Shown piece by piece: positions 1 to 10,965 of a stretch of DNA of 64,000 nucleotides. The DNA is taken from assembly GCF_009911795.1 (NCBI RefSeq), contig NZ_CP047898.1:3100001-3164000 (forward strand), given 5' to 3'. This DNA is from Pseudarthrobacter psychrotolerans. GTDB lineage: Bacteria > Actinomycetota > Actinomycetes > Actinomycetales > Micrococcaceae. Within the stretch, counting starts at the first letter, position 1. Each line of letters begins with the position of its first letter. A program made the position numbers and the translations under genes. Below the pieces are notes generated by a model. It ran no database searches, was not told the origin of the DNA, and saw only the letters and a list, made by a program, of their open reading frames with translations.

Positions 1-2
1 AC

Positions 3-827
3 CAGAAACCGGTGGAAAAGAACGGCGACAAGGGGCAGCTGGACAAGCTCCGCCGTCGGGTCCGTCCGCTCATGATGCGCCGCACTAAGGACCAGGTCAT
101 CCAAGACCTGCCGCCGAAGCAGGAACAGATCCTGGAGGTGGTGCTGAACCCGCGCCACCAGAAGGTCTACCAGACGCACCTGCAGCGTGAACGCCAGAAG
201 ATCCTGGGCCTGATCGAGGACGTGAACAAGAACCGGTTCACCATTTTCCAGTCGCTGACCCTGCTCCGGCAGCTCAGCCTGGACGCGTCGCTGGTGGATC
301 CGTCGCTGTCCGGCGTCCGCTCCAGCAAGCTGGACGTGCTGTTCGAGCAGCTGGAGGATCTGGTTGCGGAGGGCCACCGCGCGCTGATCTTCAGCCAGTT
401 CACCGGTTTCCTGGGCAAGGTCCGGGAGCGGCTTGTGGAGGAGAAGATCGAATTCTGCTACCTCGACGGCAGCACCCGGAACCGTACCGACGTCGTCAAC
501 GAATTCAAGAACGGCACCGCGCCGGTGTTCCTGATTTCGCTGAAAGCCGGCGGCTTTGGCCTGAACCTGACCGAGGCCGACTACGTGTTCCTGCTCGATC
601 CCTGGTGGAACCCCGCGTCCGAGGCACAGGCCGTGGACCGGACGCACCGAATTGGGCAGGCGCGGAACGTGATGGTGTACCGGCTCGTTGCCAAGGACAC
701 GATCGAGGAAAAGGTCATGGCCCTGAAGGCCCGGAAGTCGCAGCTGTTCGCGGACGTGATGGAAGGCGACGCCCTGTCCAGCGGGTCGATCACGGCCGAG
801 GACCTCGCCGGCCTGTTCAAAGACTAA
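3..827 (+). CDS. SNF2-family DEAD/DEAH helicase, C-terminal part (5' end outside window)
   Basis: This is the C-terminal helicase lobe of an SNF2/Rad54-type ATP-dependent DNA translocase; the reading frame is open to the left edge, so the N-terminal DEAH lobe lies outside the window. The visible part has the SNF2 signatures: an RRTK segment (RPLMMRRTKDQV), FSQFTGFL, LDGSTRN, SLKAGGFGLNLTEADYV, DPWWNPASEAQAVDRTHRIGQ (helicase motif VI) and VYRLVAKDTIEEKV. The protein probably remodels or translocates on DNA; its partner is not evident here. It ends 14 bp before the convergent HNH nuclease gene. Family assignment is secure; the exact role is unknown. Confidence 0.93.
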   Translation, partial: QKPVEKNGDKGQLDKLRRRVRPLMMRRTKDQVIQDLPPKQEQILEVVLNPRHQKVYQTHLQRERQKILGLIEDVNKNRFTIFQSLTLLRQLSLDASLVDPSLSGVRSSKLDVLFEQLEDLVAEGHRALIFSQFTGFLGKVRERLVEEKIEFCYLDGSTRNRTDVVNEFKNGTAPVFLISLKAGGFGLNLTEADYVFLLDPWWNPASEAQAVDRTHRIGQARNVMVYRLVAKDTIEEKVMALKARKSQLFADVMEGDALSSGSITAEDLAGLFKD

Positions 828-840
828 ACGCGGTCAAAGC

Positions 841-1641
841 CTAACTGCAGGCTGTCAGGATACCGGCGATCGCATCGTGCTCGGCCTGGGTGACCCACAG
901 GCTGTAGTTGGCCTTCACGGCGGTCTGGCGGGCTACGTATTCGCACCGGAACGCCTTGTTTGGCGGGAGCCAGGTTGCCGCATCCTTGTCGCCCTTGGCG
1001 CCGTTGGTAGCCCCGTCGGCAGCCATGAGGTTCAGGGGATCGTTGGCCAGCTGCCTGCGCTGTTCGGCGCTGAGCTGCTGGGCGCCCTTCTGCCAGGCGT
1101 CGCTGAGGGCGATGATGTGGTCAATCTGGACGGCGGAGCTGGTGGTGTTGCCGCGGACGAAGTTGATGGTTGTGCCGGTGTACTTATCGGCCAGCGTACC
1201 GGTGGCAACGACGCAGTTCTGTGTACCGGGCTTGAACGTCTCACCTTCGAGGTCCCTGGCGAGGATGTCGTTTCGGGTGTCGCAGCCGTTTCGGTCGACG
1301 TCGGCCCACGCGGGGCCGAATTCCTCGCGGGTGTAGCCGGTCTTGGGGGCACGTCCCTTCACCGGGATGGTTTCCAGCTGGGAGAGGGCCGTTGCCACAT
1401 CGGCTCGGCTCACAGATGATTCGCCGGAGTTGCCCGACGGCGGTGCTTCCCTGACAGCTTCGGCCACCTTGTTTGCGGCCTGCGTTGCGGCCTGGGCTGC
1501 GGCGTCACAACCGGTGAGGGCGCTGGAGAGAAGCAGAGTGGTGAACAGCGTCAGTGCTTTGGTGGCGGCGGAGCGGTTGATGGTTATGTCCTTCAGGAGT
1601 GCGGCGGAGGTGAACACGCTACTGGCGCGGGACGTTCTCAC
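841..1641 (-). CDS. Secreted lipoprotein HNH nuclease, DUF1524/GmrSD-like
   Basis: The protein has an N-terminal hydrophobic stretch ending in a lipobox (SSALTGC), so it is probably a membrane-anchored exported lipoprotein. The C-terminal half matches the DUF1524 HNH fold: QIDHIIALSDAW supplies the DH metal/catalytic pair and NDPLNLMAADGATNGAKGDKDAATWLPP is the typical continuation with the conserved Asn, followed by CEYV. An extracellular nuclease role, perhaps nutrient acquisition or competition, is inferred. The GTG start gives an n-region of about 30 residues with no clear ribosome binding site; a shorter start near 1600 is possible. It is divergent from the DUF222-HNH gene across a 194 bp gap that probably holds both promoters. 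Confidence 0.85.
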   Translation of the reverse strand: MRTSRASSVFTSAALLKDITINRSAATKALTLFTTLLLSSALTGCDAAAQAATQAANKVAEAVREAPPSGNSGESSVSRADVATALSQLETIPVKGRAPKTGYTREEFGPAWADVDRNGCDTRNDILARDLEGETFKPGTQNCVVATGTLADKYTGTTINFVRGNTTSSAVQIDHIIALSDAWQKGAQQLSAEQRRQLANDPLNLMAADGATNGAKGDKDAATWLPPNKAFRCEYVARQTAVKANYSLWVTQAEHDAIAGILTACS

Positions 1642-1835
1642 CTGTCAAGCCGGGGTGTGGAGTCTGTCACCCGACCCGTCATGCTGGCCCGCATGCCTGG
1701 CCCGGCTGGGACTCGGAAGCCTCGCCGGGGCGCTTGAGAGCCGGAAAGCCCTGCGTTTGGGGAAGATTCCGAAATTCCTTTCGGGTGGTCACGCTGCCAA
1801 CCTAAAATGTCGTACCCCCTCGACATGATGGAGGT

Positions 1836-3434
1836 ATGGACAACACGGCAGCGGCAGAGATTCTGGAGACCATCGCGGCCTCTGCTCTGCAGATGGCCGG
1901 TGTGCTTCGTGGGACGCCCGGGGATCCAGCAGCCAGCCCGGCTGCAAATGGTCCGGCTGATGCCCCTTCAGTGACCGGTCCGTCCGCGACGGGTGGGGAC
2001 CAGGCTCGCTGGCAGGCTGAGCTTTGTCTGACCGTCCTGTCGGGGACCGTGGGGATGGAAGCCATGTTCGCTGCCGTGAAGGTCCATGCCGCCAGCGGTT
2101 ACGACGAAGCCGCCCAGACCATCGCGGCGCCCATCACTTCCCCTCAGGAGCAGACCGCCCAGGACATGGGCATCGTGGCCGAAGTCGCCTGCGCCCTCAC
2201 CGTCAGCGAACGCACGGGTGACGCGCTGCTGGGCGAAGCACACCGCCTGACCACCGCTCTGCCACTGACCCTCGCCGCCCTGGAAGCAGGGACCATTTCG
2301 TGGCAGCACGCCCGGATCATGGCCGACGAAACCCTCAACCTGGACCCCGTGGGTGCCCGGGCGTTGGAAGCGCATTTCCTGGACCCGGGCGCGCCCAACC
2401 CGGCGAGGGGTGGCCCGGCCGGGGAGATGATCCCGTCCCGGTTCCGCGCCAAAGCCCGGACCTGGCGCGAACGCCACCACCCGGACAGCATCGAAAAACG
2501 CCACACCCGCAGCGCGGCGGACCGGCGGCTTGAGTACTCTCCGGACCGGGACGGCATGGCCTGGCTCTCCGCCTACCTCCCGGCCGATCAGGCCTCCGGG
2601 ATCTGGGGCCGCGCCACCACCACCGCCCGAGCCCTGCAGGGCCCCACCGAGTCCAGGACCCTCACTCAGCTCCGCGCCGACAGCGCCGCGGCTTGGCTTC
2701 TGGGCGGGCATGCCGATCTGATCCCGTCACCCCAGGCCCAGGTCCTCGTGACCGTGCCGGTGTTTGCGCTGATGGGCCTGACTGACGAACCCGCGATGCT
2801 CGATGGGTACGGGCCCATCCCGCCGTCCTTGGCCCGCGCCCTCGTCGCCGACGGCGCCGAATCGTTCCACCGCGTCCTGACCGACCCCCGCGACGGAGCA
2901 CCGCTGGAAATCGGCCGTGACAGCTACCGGATCCCCAAAGCGATGCGCCAATGGCTTAGATTGCGGGATGGGAAGTGCCCGTTCCCCGGCTGCAGCAACC
3001 AGTCCCTGGACAACGAAGCCGACCACCTCCTCGCCTGGCACCAGGGCGGAACCACCGGGATCAGCAATCTCGGTCAGCCTTGCCCCAAGCACCACCGGCT
3101 CAAACACACCACACCCTGGAAACCCACCACGGCGAGTTCCTCCGAACCACCCGGCTGGATTTCACCCACAGGCCGCCACTACGCCAGCGAACACCCCGAC
3201 TGGGAACCACCCATCTGGCCACACCAGATAGTGAACCAACTCCCCCATATGGAACCTGGCCCCGCCCTGCCCATAAGCCATCTGCCGGCAGACCCAGAGC
3301 CGGAGCGGAAATGGCTGCGCCGCCTCCAAGAAGCAGAGACGGCACCTTTCCGATCCGTACCCGACTTCCTCTGGCTGACACAACAGCCTGGGGCCGGTGC
3401 GGCACCTCCAGTCCCCTGCGCTAACACTGGCTGA
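1836..3434 (+). CDS. DUF222 domain HNH endonuclease (13E12-repeat type)
   Basis: This protein of 532 residues has an N-terminal DUF222 region (about residues 70-370) and a C-terminal HNH motif: CPFPGCSNQSLDNEADHL followed by LAWHQGGTTGISNLGQPCPKHHRLKHT. The cysteine pairs and EADH/HH residues give the metal-binding HNH core. The family is expanded in Arthrobacter and mycobacteria, is often mobile-element-like, and its biological role is unclear. ATG at 1836 is preceded by GGAGG with very short spacing. The C-terminal 90 residues after the HNH are proline-rich and variable. A strong hairpin follows. Confidence 0.9.
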   Translation: MDNTAAAEILETIAASALQMAGVLRGTPGDPAASPAANGPADAPSVTGPSATGGDQARWQAELCLTVLSGTVGMEAMFAAVKVHAASGYDEAAQTIAAPITSPQEQTAQDMGIVAEVACALTVSERTGDALLGEAHRLTTALPLTLAALEAGTISWQHARIMADETLNLDPVGARALEAHFLDPGAPNPARGGPAGEMIPSRFRAKARTWRERHHPDSIEKRHTRSAADRRLEYSPDRDGMAWLSAYLPADQASGIWGRATTTARALQGPTESRTLTQLRADSAAAWLLGGHADLIPSPQAQVLVTVPVFALMGLTDEPAMLDGYGPIPPSLARALVADGAESFHRVLTDPRDGAPLEIGRDSYRIPKAMRQWLRLRDGKCPFPGCSNQSLDNEADHLLAWHQGGTTGISNLGQPCPKHHRLKHTTPWKPTTASSSEPPGWISPTGRHYASEHPDWEPPIWPHQIVNQLPHMEPGPALPISHLPADPEPERKWLRRLQEAETAPFRSVPDFLWLTQQPGAGAAPPVPCANTG

Positions 3435-3455
3435 GCCCTGTCACGCAGCCGGGAA

Positions 3456-3488
3456 GCAGCTGCGGGAAAGCACTTTCCCGCATATGCT
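3456..3488 (+). terminator. Hairpin downstream of the DUF222-HNH gene
   Basis: GCGGGAAAG (3462-3470) pairs perfectly with CTTTCCCGC (3473-3481) around a CA loop, and the stem can extend with AGCA/TGCT. There is no clear T-tract, so termination may be inefficient or Rho-assisted. Confidence 0.5.
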
Positions 3489-3526
3489 GTAGGGAATTCT
3501 GACTTCGCATCCACCTGGAGATTCCC

Positions 3527-4549
3527 GTGCGCACCGAAGCCACCGCTTCAGATTCAATCCGTGAACCTGCAGCATCCAGCGTTTCGCCACTCAGCGCTGA
3601 TGCCTTCAGGACTCCCTACCGGGATCCCATCTGGGACGGCCCCACAGATCCCGTCCTGGTCCCCGACCACTTGACCGGCGACTGGGTGCTTTTCTACACG
3701 CAGCGACGGGCCACGGAAGCCGGGCTGACCGGCGTCGAGTGGGTCCACGGCACGGCCATTGGAGTGGCCCGCTCATCCGACGGCGGACTCACCTGGGCGT
3801 ATCAAGGAACCCTGGACGGACTGGTTCCGCCGGGAACCGAACTGCCTGCCACCTTGTGGGCGCCCGACGTCGTCCGGATCGGCGACCAGTGGATCATGTA
3901 CCTGACGGTCCTCGGCGGCGTCCGTACGGGCTGGACCGGCACCGCATCCATTGTCCAGCTCGCCAGCCGGGACCTGGTTACCTGGGAACACCTGGGACCC
4001 ATCGATCTGGACTCCCCTCGCGTCATCGATGCGGCCGTGGCCCCCTGCGGTGATGACCGGCACCGTCTCTGGTACAAGGACGAGGCCCGCCGATCCAACA
4101 CGTACAGTGCGGTAACCAGCACGCCTGCCGATCCGACGTCGTGGGTTCTTGAAGGACTGGCGATTCCGGGGCGCCCCCACGAGGGACCCAAGGTGTTCAA
4201 CCTGGGAGGCCAGTTTTGGATGATCGTGGACGAATGGCGCGGGCAGGCGGTCTACCGTTCTGAAGATGCCTCCGGTGGCTGGACCCGACAGGAGAACCTT
4301 GACGGCCTCATCCTGACGGCCCCTGAAACGGCCGACGGCGGTCCGGTCGCGGGCAGGCATGCGGACGTTGTGCCGCTGGACGCAGCGGCGGACGGCAAGG
4401 AACGAGCCCTGATCATTTACTTCACACATCCGCACTGGAACGGCGAGGATATTGACGCCATGGCAGCAGACCCGAAGACCCACCTCAGCCACGTCCGGGC
4501 GGCCGTCCTGGAAGTTCACAACGGCGACCTGGTGTGTCTTGACGCCTGA
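3527..4549 (+). CDS. Glycoside hydrolase family 43-like five-bladed propeller protein
   Basis: This cytoplasmic protein of 340 residues has no signal peptide and shows GH43/GH32-type propeller repeats: DPIWDGPTDPVLVPD, GDWVLFYTQR, APDVVRIGDQWIMYLTV, RVIDAAVAPCGDDRHRLWYKDE, HEGPKVFNLGGQFWMIVDEW, and GGPVAGRHADVVPL. Blade-initial Asp residues and the Glu of HEGPKVF fit the catalytic positions of GH43-like enzymes. The likely substrate is a plant or host oligosaccharide, not predictable from sequence. The GTG start at 3527 has GGAG about 8 bp upstream. The gene stands alone and converges on amt. Confidence 0.72.
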   Translation: MRTEATASDSIREPAASSVSPLSADAFRTPYRDPIWDGPTDPVLVPDHLTGDWVLFYTQRRATEAGLTGVEWVHGTAIGVARSSDGGLTWAYQGTLDGLVPPGTELPATLWAPDVVRIGDQWIMYLTVLGGVRTGWTGTASIVQLASRDLVTWEHLGPIDLDSPRVIDAAVAPCGDDRHRLWYKDEARRSNTYSAVTSTPADPTSWVLEGLAIPGRPHEGPKVFNLGGQFWMIVDEWRGQAVYRSEDASGGWTRQENLDGLILTAPETADGGPVAGRHADVVPLDAAADGKERALIIYFTHPHWNGEDIDAMAADPKTHLSHVRAAVLEVHNGDLVCLDA

Positions 4550-4562
4550 CGGCACGACAAAA

Positions 4563-4618
4563 GGCCGAACTGCGGAACTATAAGCCAGCGGCTGCTGGCA
4601 CCGGTCCGATGTTCGGCC
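4563..4618 (-). terminator. Nested hairpin between GH43-like gene and amt; terminator of amt
   Basis: GGCCGAAC (4563-4570) pairs with GTTCGGCC (4611-4618), and inside it GCCAGC (4584-4589) pairs with GCTGGC (4594-4599). Read on the minus strand the outer stem is followed by TTTTG, which fits a Rho-independent terminator for amt. It lies in the 146 bp gap between convergent genes. Confidence 0.55.
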
Positions 4619-4695
4619 CTTGGCCGGGCTCGCACCGGGCGGCACCAATGGGCGCCGCCCGGGCATGTCTATTTGAGTTCAGGCCCCACTGGTTA

Positions 4696-5985
<1,290 letters not shown>

Positions 5986-6130
5986 GGGAAACCCCTTTCG
6001 TGATGCGAAGAGAGAACGGAAATTGCCCGTCAGAGCCGCTCCGGAGGAGGGACGCGGAGTCAGTACCACGTTCATCGGAGGGCAGCTATTGCCGTCTGGT
6101 AACAACAGTATGGCTGCAGTTCCGCGATGG

Positions 6131-6168
6131 GTTTCTGGCTGGTTAAATCAACGTTTCAGTCACGGGCA
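6131..6168 (-). promoter_or_regulatory. GlnR-type nitrogen box upstream of amt
   Basis: Read on the minus strand the sites are TGCCC-n6-GAAAC-n6-TTAAC-n6-GAAAC, evenly spaced every 11 bp. This matches the Streptomyces GlnR pattern gTnAC-n6-GaAAC-n6-gTnAC-n6-GaAAC in three of four sites. It implies activation of amt under nitrogen limitation. No regulator gene for it is in the window. Confidence 0.65.
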
Positions 6169-6313
6169 CGCGAGTTTCACAGATGACTCAAACGAACTTT
6201 GGATTCAGGGAATTCCGGGACCGCAGCCGCCGGTTTTCCCGCGCAGTGTTACTTGGCAGAGACGGCCAGGAACCTGATGGGCAGGTCGATGCCCGGATGC
6301 TGGAACAACGCAA

Positions 6314-6346
6314 GCGGCCACCGACCCTTGCTGGGTCGGTGGCCGC
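6314..6346 (-). terminator. Strong hairpin terminator of gdhA
   Basis: A perfect 14 bp stem (GCGGCCACCGACCC pairing with its complement) closes a 5-nt loop 25 bp after the gdhA stop. On the minus strand it is followed by TTGCGTTGTT. It also insulates amt from gdhA. Confidence 0.8.
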
Positions 6347-6371
6347 TATGAGCGTCAGTGTGGGGTGTGCG

Positions 6372-7708
<1,337 letters not shown>

Positions 7709-7795
7709 GCCGTCTCCTCAAAATTAGCTGTGTTATTCCATGCCATGGTAGCAAGATTTCATTTTGCGGAATCTTATGCGACAGATGTAACACGC

Positions 7796-8614
7796 TCAAC
7801 GGCTGACCGGCTGCTGGAGCCAGGGCCTTGTGGGTGTTTGGCCCAGCTCATCGTTGAATTCCTGGGCTTCCCGGTAGTAATCCAGCAGGCTCAGCTGGGC
7901 GGCGGCTCCCGAGTCCAGAATGACCACGGCCCTGCGGTGCAGCTGGAGCACCGACGCGGGGCAATGGGCGCTGACCGGCCCTTCCACCATGGCCCGGACA
8001 GCGGCGGCTTTGTTCTCCCCCGTGGCCAGCAGCACTGCCAGTTTGGCTTCGCGGATGGTCCCCAGACCCTGCGTCAGGCACAGCCGCGGAACATCACCGT
8101 CGGAAAAGAACCGCGCGTTGTCAGCCCGCGTGGCCCCGGCGAGGGTCTTCACCCTCGTGCGGGAAGCCAGTGACGACGTCGGCTCATTGAAGCCGATGTG
8201 GCCGTTCGCGCCGATGCCCAGGATCTGAATGTCCACACCGCCTGCAGCGGCGATCGCTGCGTCATAGCGGTCAGCTTCGGCCACCAGGTCCGGCGCGTCC
8301 CCCTGCGGAGTAAAAAGCCGGTCCAGGGGCAGGTCCACATGGTCGACGAACTCCCGCCGGATGGTGGAGTAGTACGACTGCCCGTGCTCCGGCGGCAGAC
8401 CCGCGTATTCGTCCAGCGTGAAGCCGGTGACCTGGCTGAAGCTGAGTTGTTCCCCGCGGTGCCGCCGGATGAGCTCCTGGTAGGTGGATCGCGGGGAGCC
8501 GCCGGTGGCCAGCCCCAGCACGGCGGGACCCTGCCGGACCCTCGCTTCAATGATGTCCGCCGCGCGGGCTCCTACGTGATCGACGGACTCACACAGAACT
8601 ATCTGCACGGTCAT
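7796..8614 (-). CDS. nagB: Glucosamine-6-phosphate deaminase
   Basis: This cytosolic enzyme of 272 residues converts glucosamine-6-phosphate to fructose-6-phosphate and ammonia. It carries LGLATGGSPRSTYQEL, FTLDEYAGLP (catalytic Asp), and the signature ILGIGANGHIGFNEP with its active-site His. The ATG at 8614 follows AGGAAAGGA; a longer frame to 8665 adds residues with no family support. It lies downstream of nagE on the same strand, separated by a short fragment that resembles the end of nagA. Control by the DasR-like repressor is likely. Confidence 0.95.
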   Translation of the reverse strand: MTVQIVLCESVDHVGARAADIIEARVRQGPAVLGLATGGSPRSTYQELIRRHRGEQLSFSQVTGFTLDEYAGLPPEHGQSYYSTIRREFVDHVDLPLDRLFTPQGDAPDLVAEADRYDAAIAAAGGVDIQILGIGANGHIGFNEPTSSLASRTRVKTLAGATRADNARFFSDGDVPRLCLTQGLGTIREAKLAVLLATGENKAAAVRAMVEGPVSAHCPASVLQLHRRAVVILDSGAAAQLSLLDYYREAQEFNDELGQTPTRPWLQQPVSR

Positions 8615-8771
8615 TCCTTTCCTGTGTTTGTGGTGTGCCGGCCCGGTAGGCCTGCACGAGTTCACGTTCTTCGGTGGTCACCAGCACGTCACGCGTGCGG
8701 CCGGTGACGAGGCGGCCCCGCAGCCCCAGCCCGCCGTCGGCGTTCAGGGGAAGCGTCCGGTCAGCTGACAT
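8589..8771 (-). pseudogene. Probable C-terminal remnant of nagA-like amidohydrolase
   Basis: A reading frame of about 60 residues between nagE and nagB contains LGLRGRLVTG followed by RTRDVLVTTEERELVQAYRAG. This resembles the final strand pair of N-acetylglucosamine-6-phosphate deacetylases and related amidohydrolases (GRLxxGxxADxLVxD...V...G). Nothing of the catalytic barrel is left. The nagE-nagA-nagB order would be natural for an amino-sugar operon. Its first ATG overlaps the nagE stop and its 3' end overlaps the nagB start. It could instead be a spurious frame. Confidence 0.4.
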
Positions 8772-10047
8772 CGGCTTTGGCCATTGAGCCGTTCTCGTCG
8801 GTTTCATCTTCGCGTCCCATGGTGCGCAGGTTCCAGCGACGGATCACGAAGCGGAATACCAGGTAGTAGACGGCGGCGTAGCCGAGCCCGATGGGGATCA
8901 GCCACAGCGGATTTTGGGCGATCCCGAAGTTCAGGACGTAGTCGATGGCTCCGGCGGAGAACCCGAACCCGTGGTGGATGCCGAGGGCGTTGACCAGCAT
9001 CATGGACGTCCCGGTCAGGACCGCGTGGACGAGGTACAGCGGCCACGCCACGAACATGAACGAGAATTCCAGCGGTTCGGTGATCCCGGTGAGGAAGGCT
9101 GTCAGGCCGGTGGAGAGCATAATGCCGCCCACGATCTTCTTCTGGCCAGGCTTGGCTTCGTGCCAGATGGCGAGGGCGGCCGCGGGCAGGGCGAACATCA
9201 TGATGGGGAAGAATCCGGTCATGAAGACCCCGGCGGTGGGGTCGCCGGCGAAGAACCGGTTCAGGTCGCCGTGGGCGCCGTTGTAGTCGCCGATGATGAA
9301 CCAGACGATGGAGTTCAGGATGTGGTGCAGGCCCAGCGGGATGAGCAGCCGGTTGACGGTCCCGTAGACTCCGCTGCCGACCACCGTGTTGTCCGCGACG
9401 GCATTGCCGACCGCTGTCAGTCCCGTGTTGAAGAACGGGTAAATGAGGGCCATCGCCACGCCGATCACGATGGCGGCGAAGGAGGTCAGGATGGGTACCA
9501 GCCGGCGGCCCGCGAAGAACCCCAGCCAGTCCGGCAGTGTGGTCCGGTGGAACTTCTGCCACAGCCACGCCGTCGTCAGGCCCATCACAATGCCGGCCAG
9601 GACGCCGTAGTTGATGACAGGATCCTTGCCGCCTTCCGGGGCGGCTCCCAGCACCAGGGGTGCCATGACTTTGAAAACGTTGGTCAGGACCAGATATCCG
9701 ACGACGGCGGCCAGTGCCGTGGAACCGTCACCTTTTTTGGCGAAGCCAAAGGAGATGCCGACGGCGAAGAGCAGCGGCAGGTTCTCGAACAGGGCGCCGC
9801 CGGCTGCTCCGATGACCTGGGCGACGGTGGTCAGGGATTCGAAGCGGCCGAGCAGGTCGTCCTGGCCCAGGCGCAGGAGGAGCGCAGCCGCGGGGAGGGC
9901 GGCGATCGGGAGCATGAGGCTGCGCCCGAAGCGCTGCATGTTCTGCAGGGCTTTGCCGCTGCCCTTGGCCTTGCCCGGAGCCGGGGCCGAGGCCGGGGCG
10001 GCCAGCGGGGCGGCCCCGGCGGATGCTGATGGGTTTTCCGTGGTCAT
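8761..10047 (-). CDS. nagE: PTS N-acetylglucosamine/glucose-family EIIC permease
   Basis: This membrane protein of 428 residues, with an alanine/proline-rich N-tail and about ten hydrophobic segments, is the EIIC unit of a glucose-superfamily PTS. Signatures include MQRFGRSLMLPIAALPAAALLLRLGQ, HHILNSIVWF and the sugar-site motif GITEPLEFSFMFVAWPLYLVHAVLTG. It has no fused EIIB or EIIA; these are encoded divergently from 10234. ATG at 10047 has AGGA upstream. With nagB it makes an N-acetylglucosamine uptake route. The dre-like palindrome 66 bp upstream suggests DasR control. Confidence 0.92.
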   Translation of the reverse strand: MTTENPSASAGAAPLAAPASAPAPGKAKGSGKALQNMQRFGRSLMLPIAALPAAALLLRLGQDDLLGRFESLTTVAQVIGAAGGALFENLPLLFAVGISFGFAKKGDGSTALAAVVGYLVLTNVFKVMAPLVLGAAPEGGKDPVINYGVLAGIVMGLTTAWLWQKFHRTTLPDWLGFFAGRRLVPILTSFAAIVIGVAMALIYPFFNTGLTAVGNAVADNTVVGSGVYGTVNRLLIPLGLHHILNSIVWFIIGDYNGAHGDLNRFFAGDPTAGVFMTGFFPIMMFALPAAALAIWHEAKPGQKKIVGGIMLSTGLTAFLTGITEPLEFSFMFVAWPLYLVHAVLTGTSMMLVNALGIHHGFGFSAGAIDYVLNFGIAQNPLWLIPIGLGYAAVYYLVFRFVIRRWNLRTMGREDETDENGSMAKADVS

Positions 10048-10112
10048 GATGTTCCTCGTCTCGAAGAGGGCGGTGCTTGTGCGGAGGCACGGGATTCAGT
10101 ATTGTTTTGCTG

Positions 10113-10128
10113 ACTGGTTATAACCAGT
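10113..10128. promoter_or_regulatory. dre-like operator (DasR site) between nagE and EIIB
   Basis: ACTGGTTATAACCAGT is a perfect 16-bp palindrome that matches the DasR-responsive element pattern A(C/G)TGGTCTAGACCA(G/C)T except at the four central bases. It lies in the 186 bp gap between the divergent PTS transcription units, with the DasR-like gene three genes away. Confidence 0.8.
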
Positions 10129-10233
10129 GACAACCATCACTGTGAAGGGCGCCGGCCTCAGTTGTCAACCTCAGGCTGTAAAAAGCCTTTTGAGCCCGCA
10201 GTCATTCACGGCGAACCAACTCCAGGAGTGGAC

Positions 10234-10464
10234 ATGTCCAAAGCAGAAATCATCCTCGCCGCCCTTGGCGGCGCCGAGAACGTCGAAGAGATCGAAGGGT
10301 GCATCACCCGCCTGCGCACCGAAGTGGTGGATGCCGCGCGCGTTGACGAGGCCGCCCTCAAGGCCGCAGGAGCGCACGGCGTGATGATGTCCGGCACGGT
10401 GGTTCAGGTGGTCGTGGGGCCGGAAGCCGAAAGCCTCGCCGAAGACATCCAGGACCTGATGTGA
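10234..10464 (+). CDS. PTS glucose-family EIIB component
   Basis: This protein of 76 residues is a free-standing EIIB domain that passes phosphate from EIIA to the sugar. The phospho-acceptor cysteine lies in the canonical EIEGCITRLRTEV, and VVQVVVGPEAESLAEDI closes the fold. The ATG at 10234 is preceded by AGGAG; the longer frame to 10162 has no ribosome site. It partners the divergent NagE EIIC. Its TGA overlaps the GTG start of the EIIA gene (GTGA). Confidence 0.93.
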   Translation: MSKAEIILAALGGAENVEEIEGCITRLRTEVVDAARVDEAALKAAGAHGVMMSGTVVQVVVGPEAESLAEDIQDLM

Positions 10465-10960
10465 GCAGTCCTGACGTGAGCACGGAAGCACCGGCCCGGA
10501 TCATCAGCGTTGTCTCCCCCTGCCGGGGCTGCTCATCCCGCTGAGCGAGGTGCCGGACCCCGTGTTCGCCAAGGGGCTTGTGGGCGGCGGGGCCGCCGTC
10601 ATCCCCGATGACGACGCCGGCGTCCTCACCGCCGTCGCACCGCTGGACGGCCGGGTCATCAAGGTCATGCCGCACGCCTACATCGTCCAGCACGCGTCCG
10701 GGCCCGCGGTGCTGGTCCACGTCGGAATTGATACGGTCGGGCTGAAGGGCGAGGGCTTCAGCGTGATCGCGAAAAAAGGCGACCAGGTCCGCGCCGGCGA
10801 TCCCATGATCACCGTTGATGTCACGTTTGTCCGTTCGAAGAACCTGAGCATGTGCAGCCCCGTGGTGGTGCTGGACACCAAGCCGGAGGCCGTTGACTCC
10901 CCGGCCTCCGGCGGCCGCGTGGAAGCTGGTGGGCACCTGTTCAAAATTCCCGGAAAATAG
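10461..10960 (+). pseudogene. PTS glucose-family EIIA (Crr-like), one-base frameshift near the start
   Basis: The body of the gene is a normal EIIA: LSEVPDPVFAKGLVGGG, DGRVIKVMPHAY, and VLVHVGIDTVGLKGEGF, in which the His of VHVG is phosphorylated. The start is broken: GTG at 10461 reads ...ARIISVVSP and then goes out of frame at the C run 10516-10520. Adding one C gives SVVSPLPGLLIPLSEVPDPVF, the family sequence. Without it only an internal GTG at 10550 gives an open frame, lacking the first beta strands. The gene sits between EIIB and the DasR-like regulator with nearly no spacing, so an intact gene is expected. Confidence 0.85.
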
Positions 10961-10965
10961 GGGAC

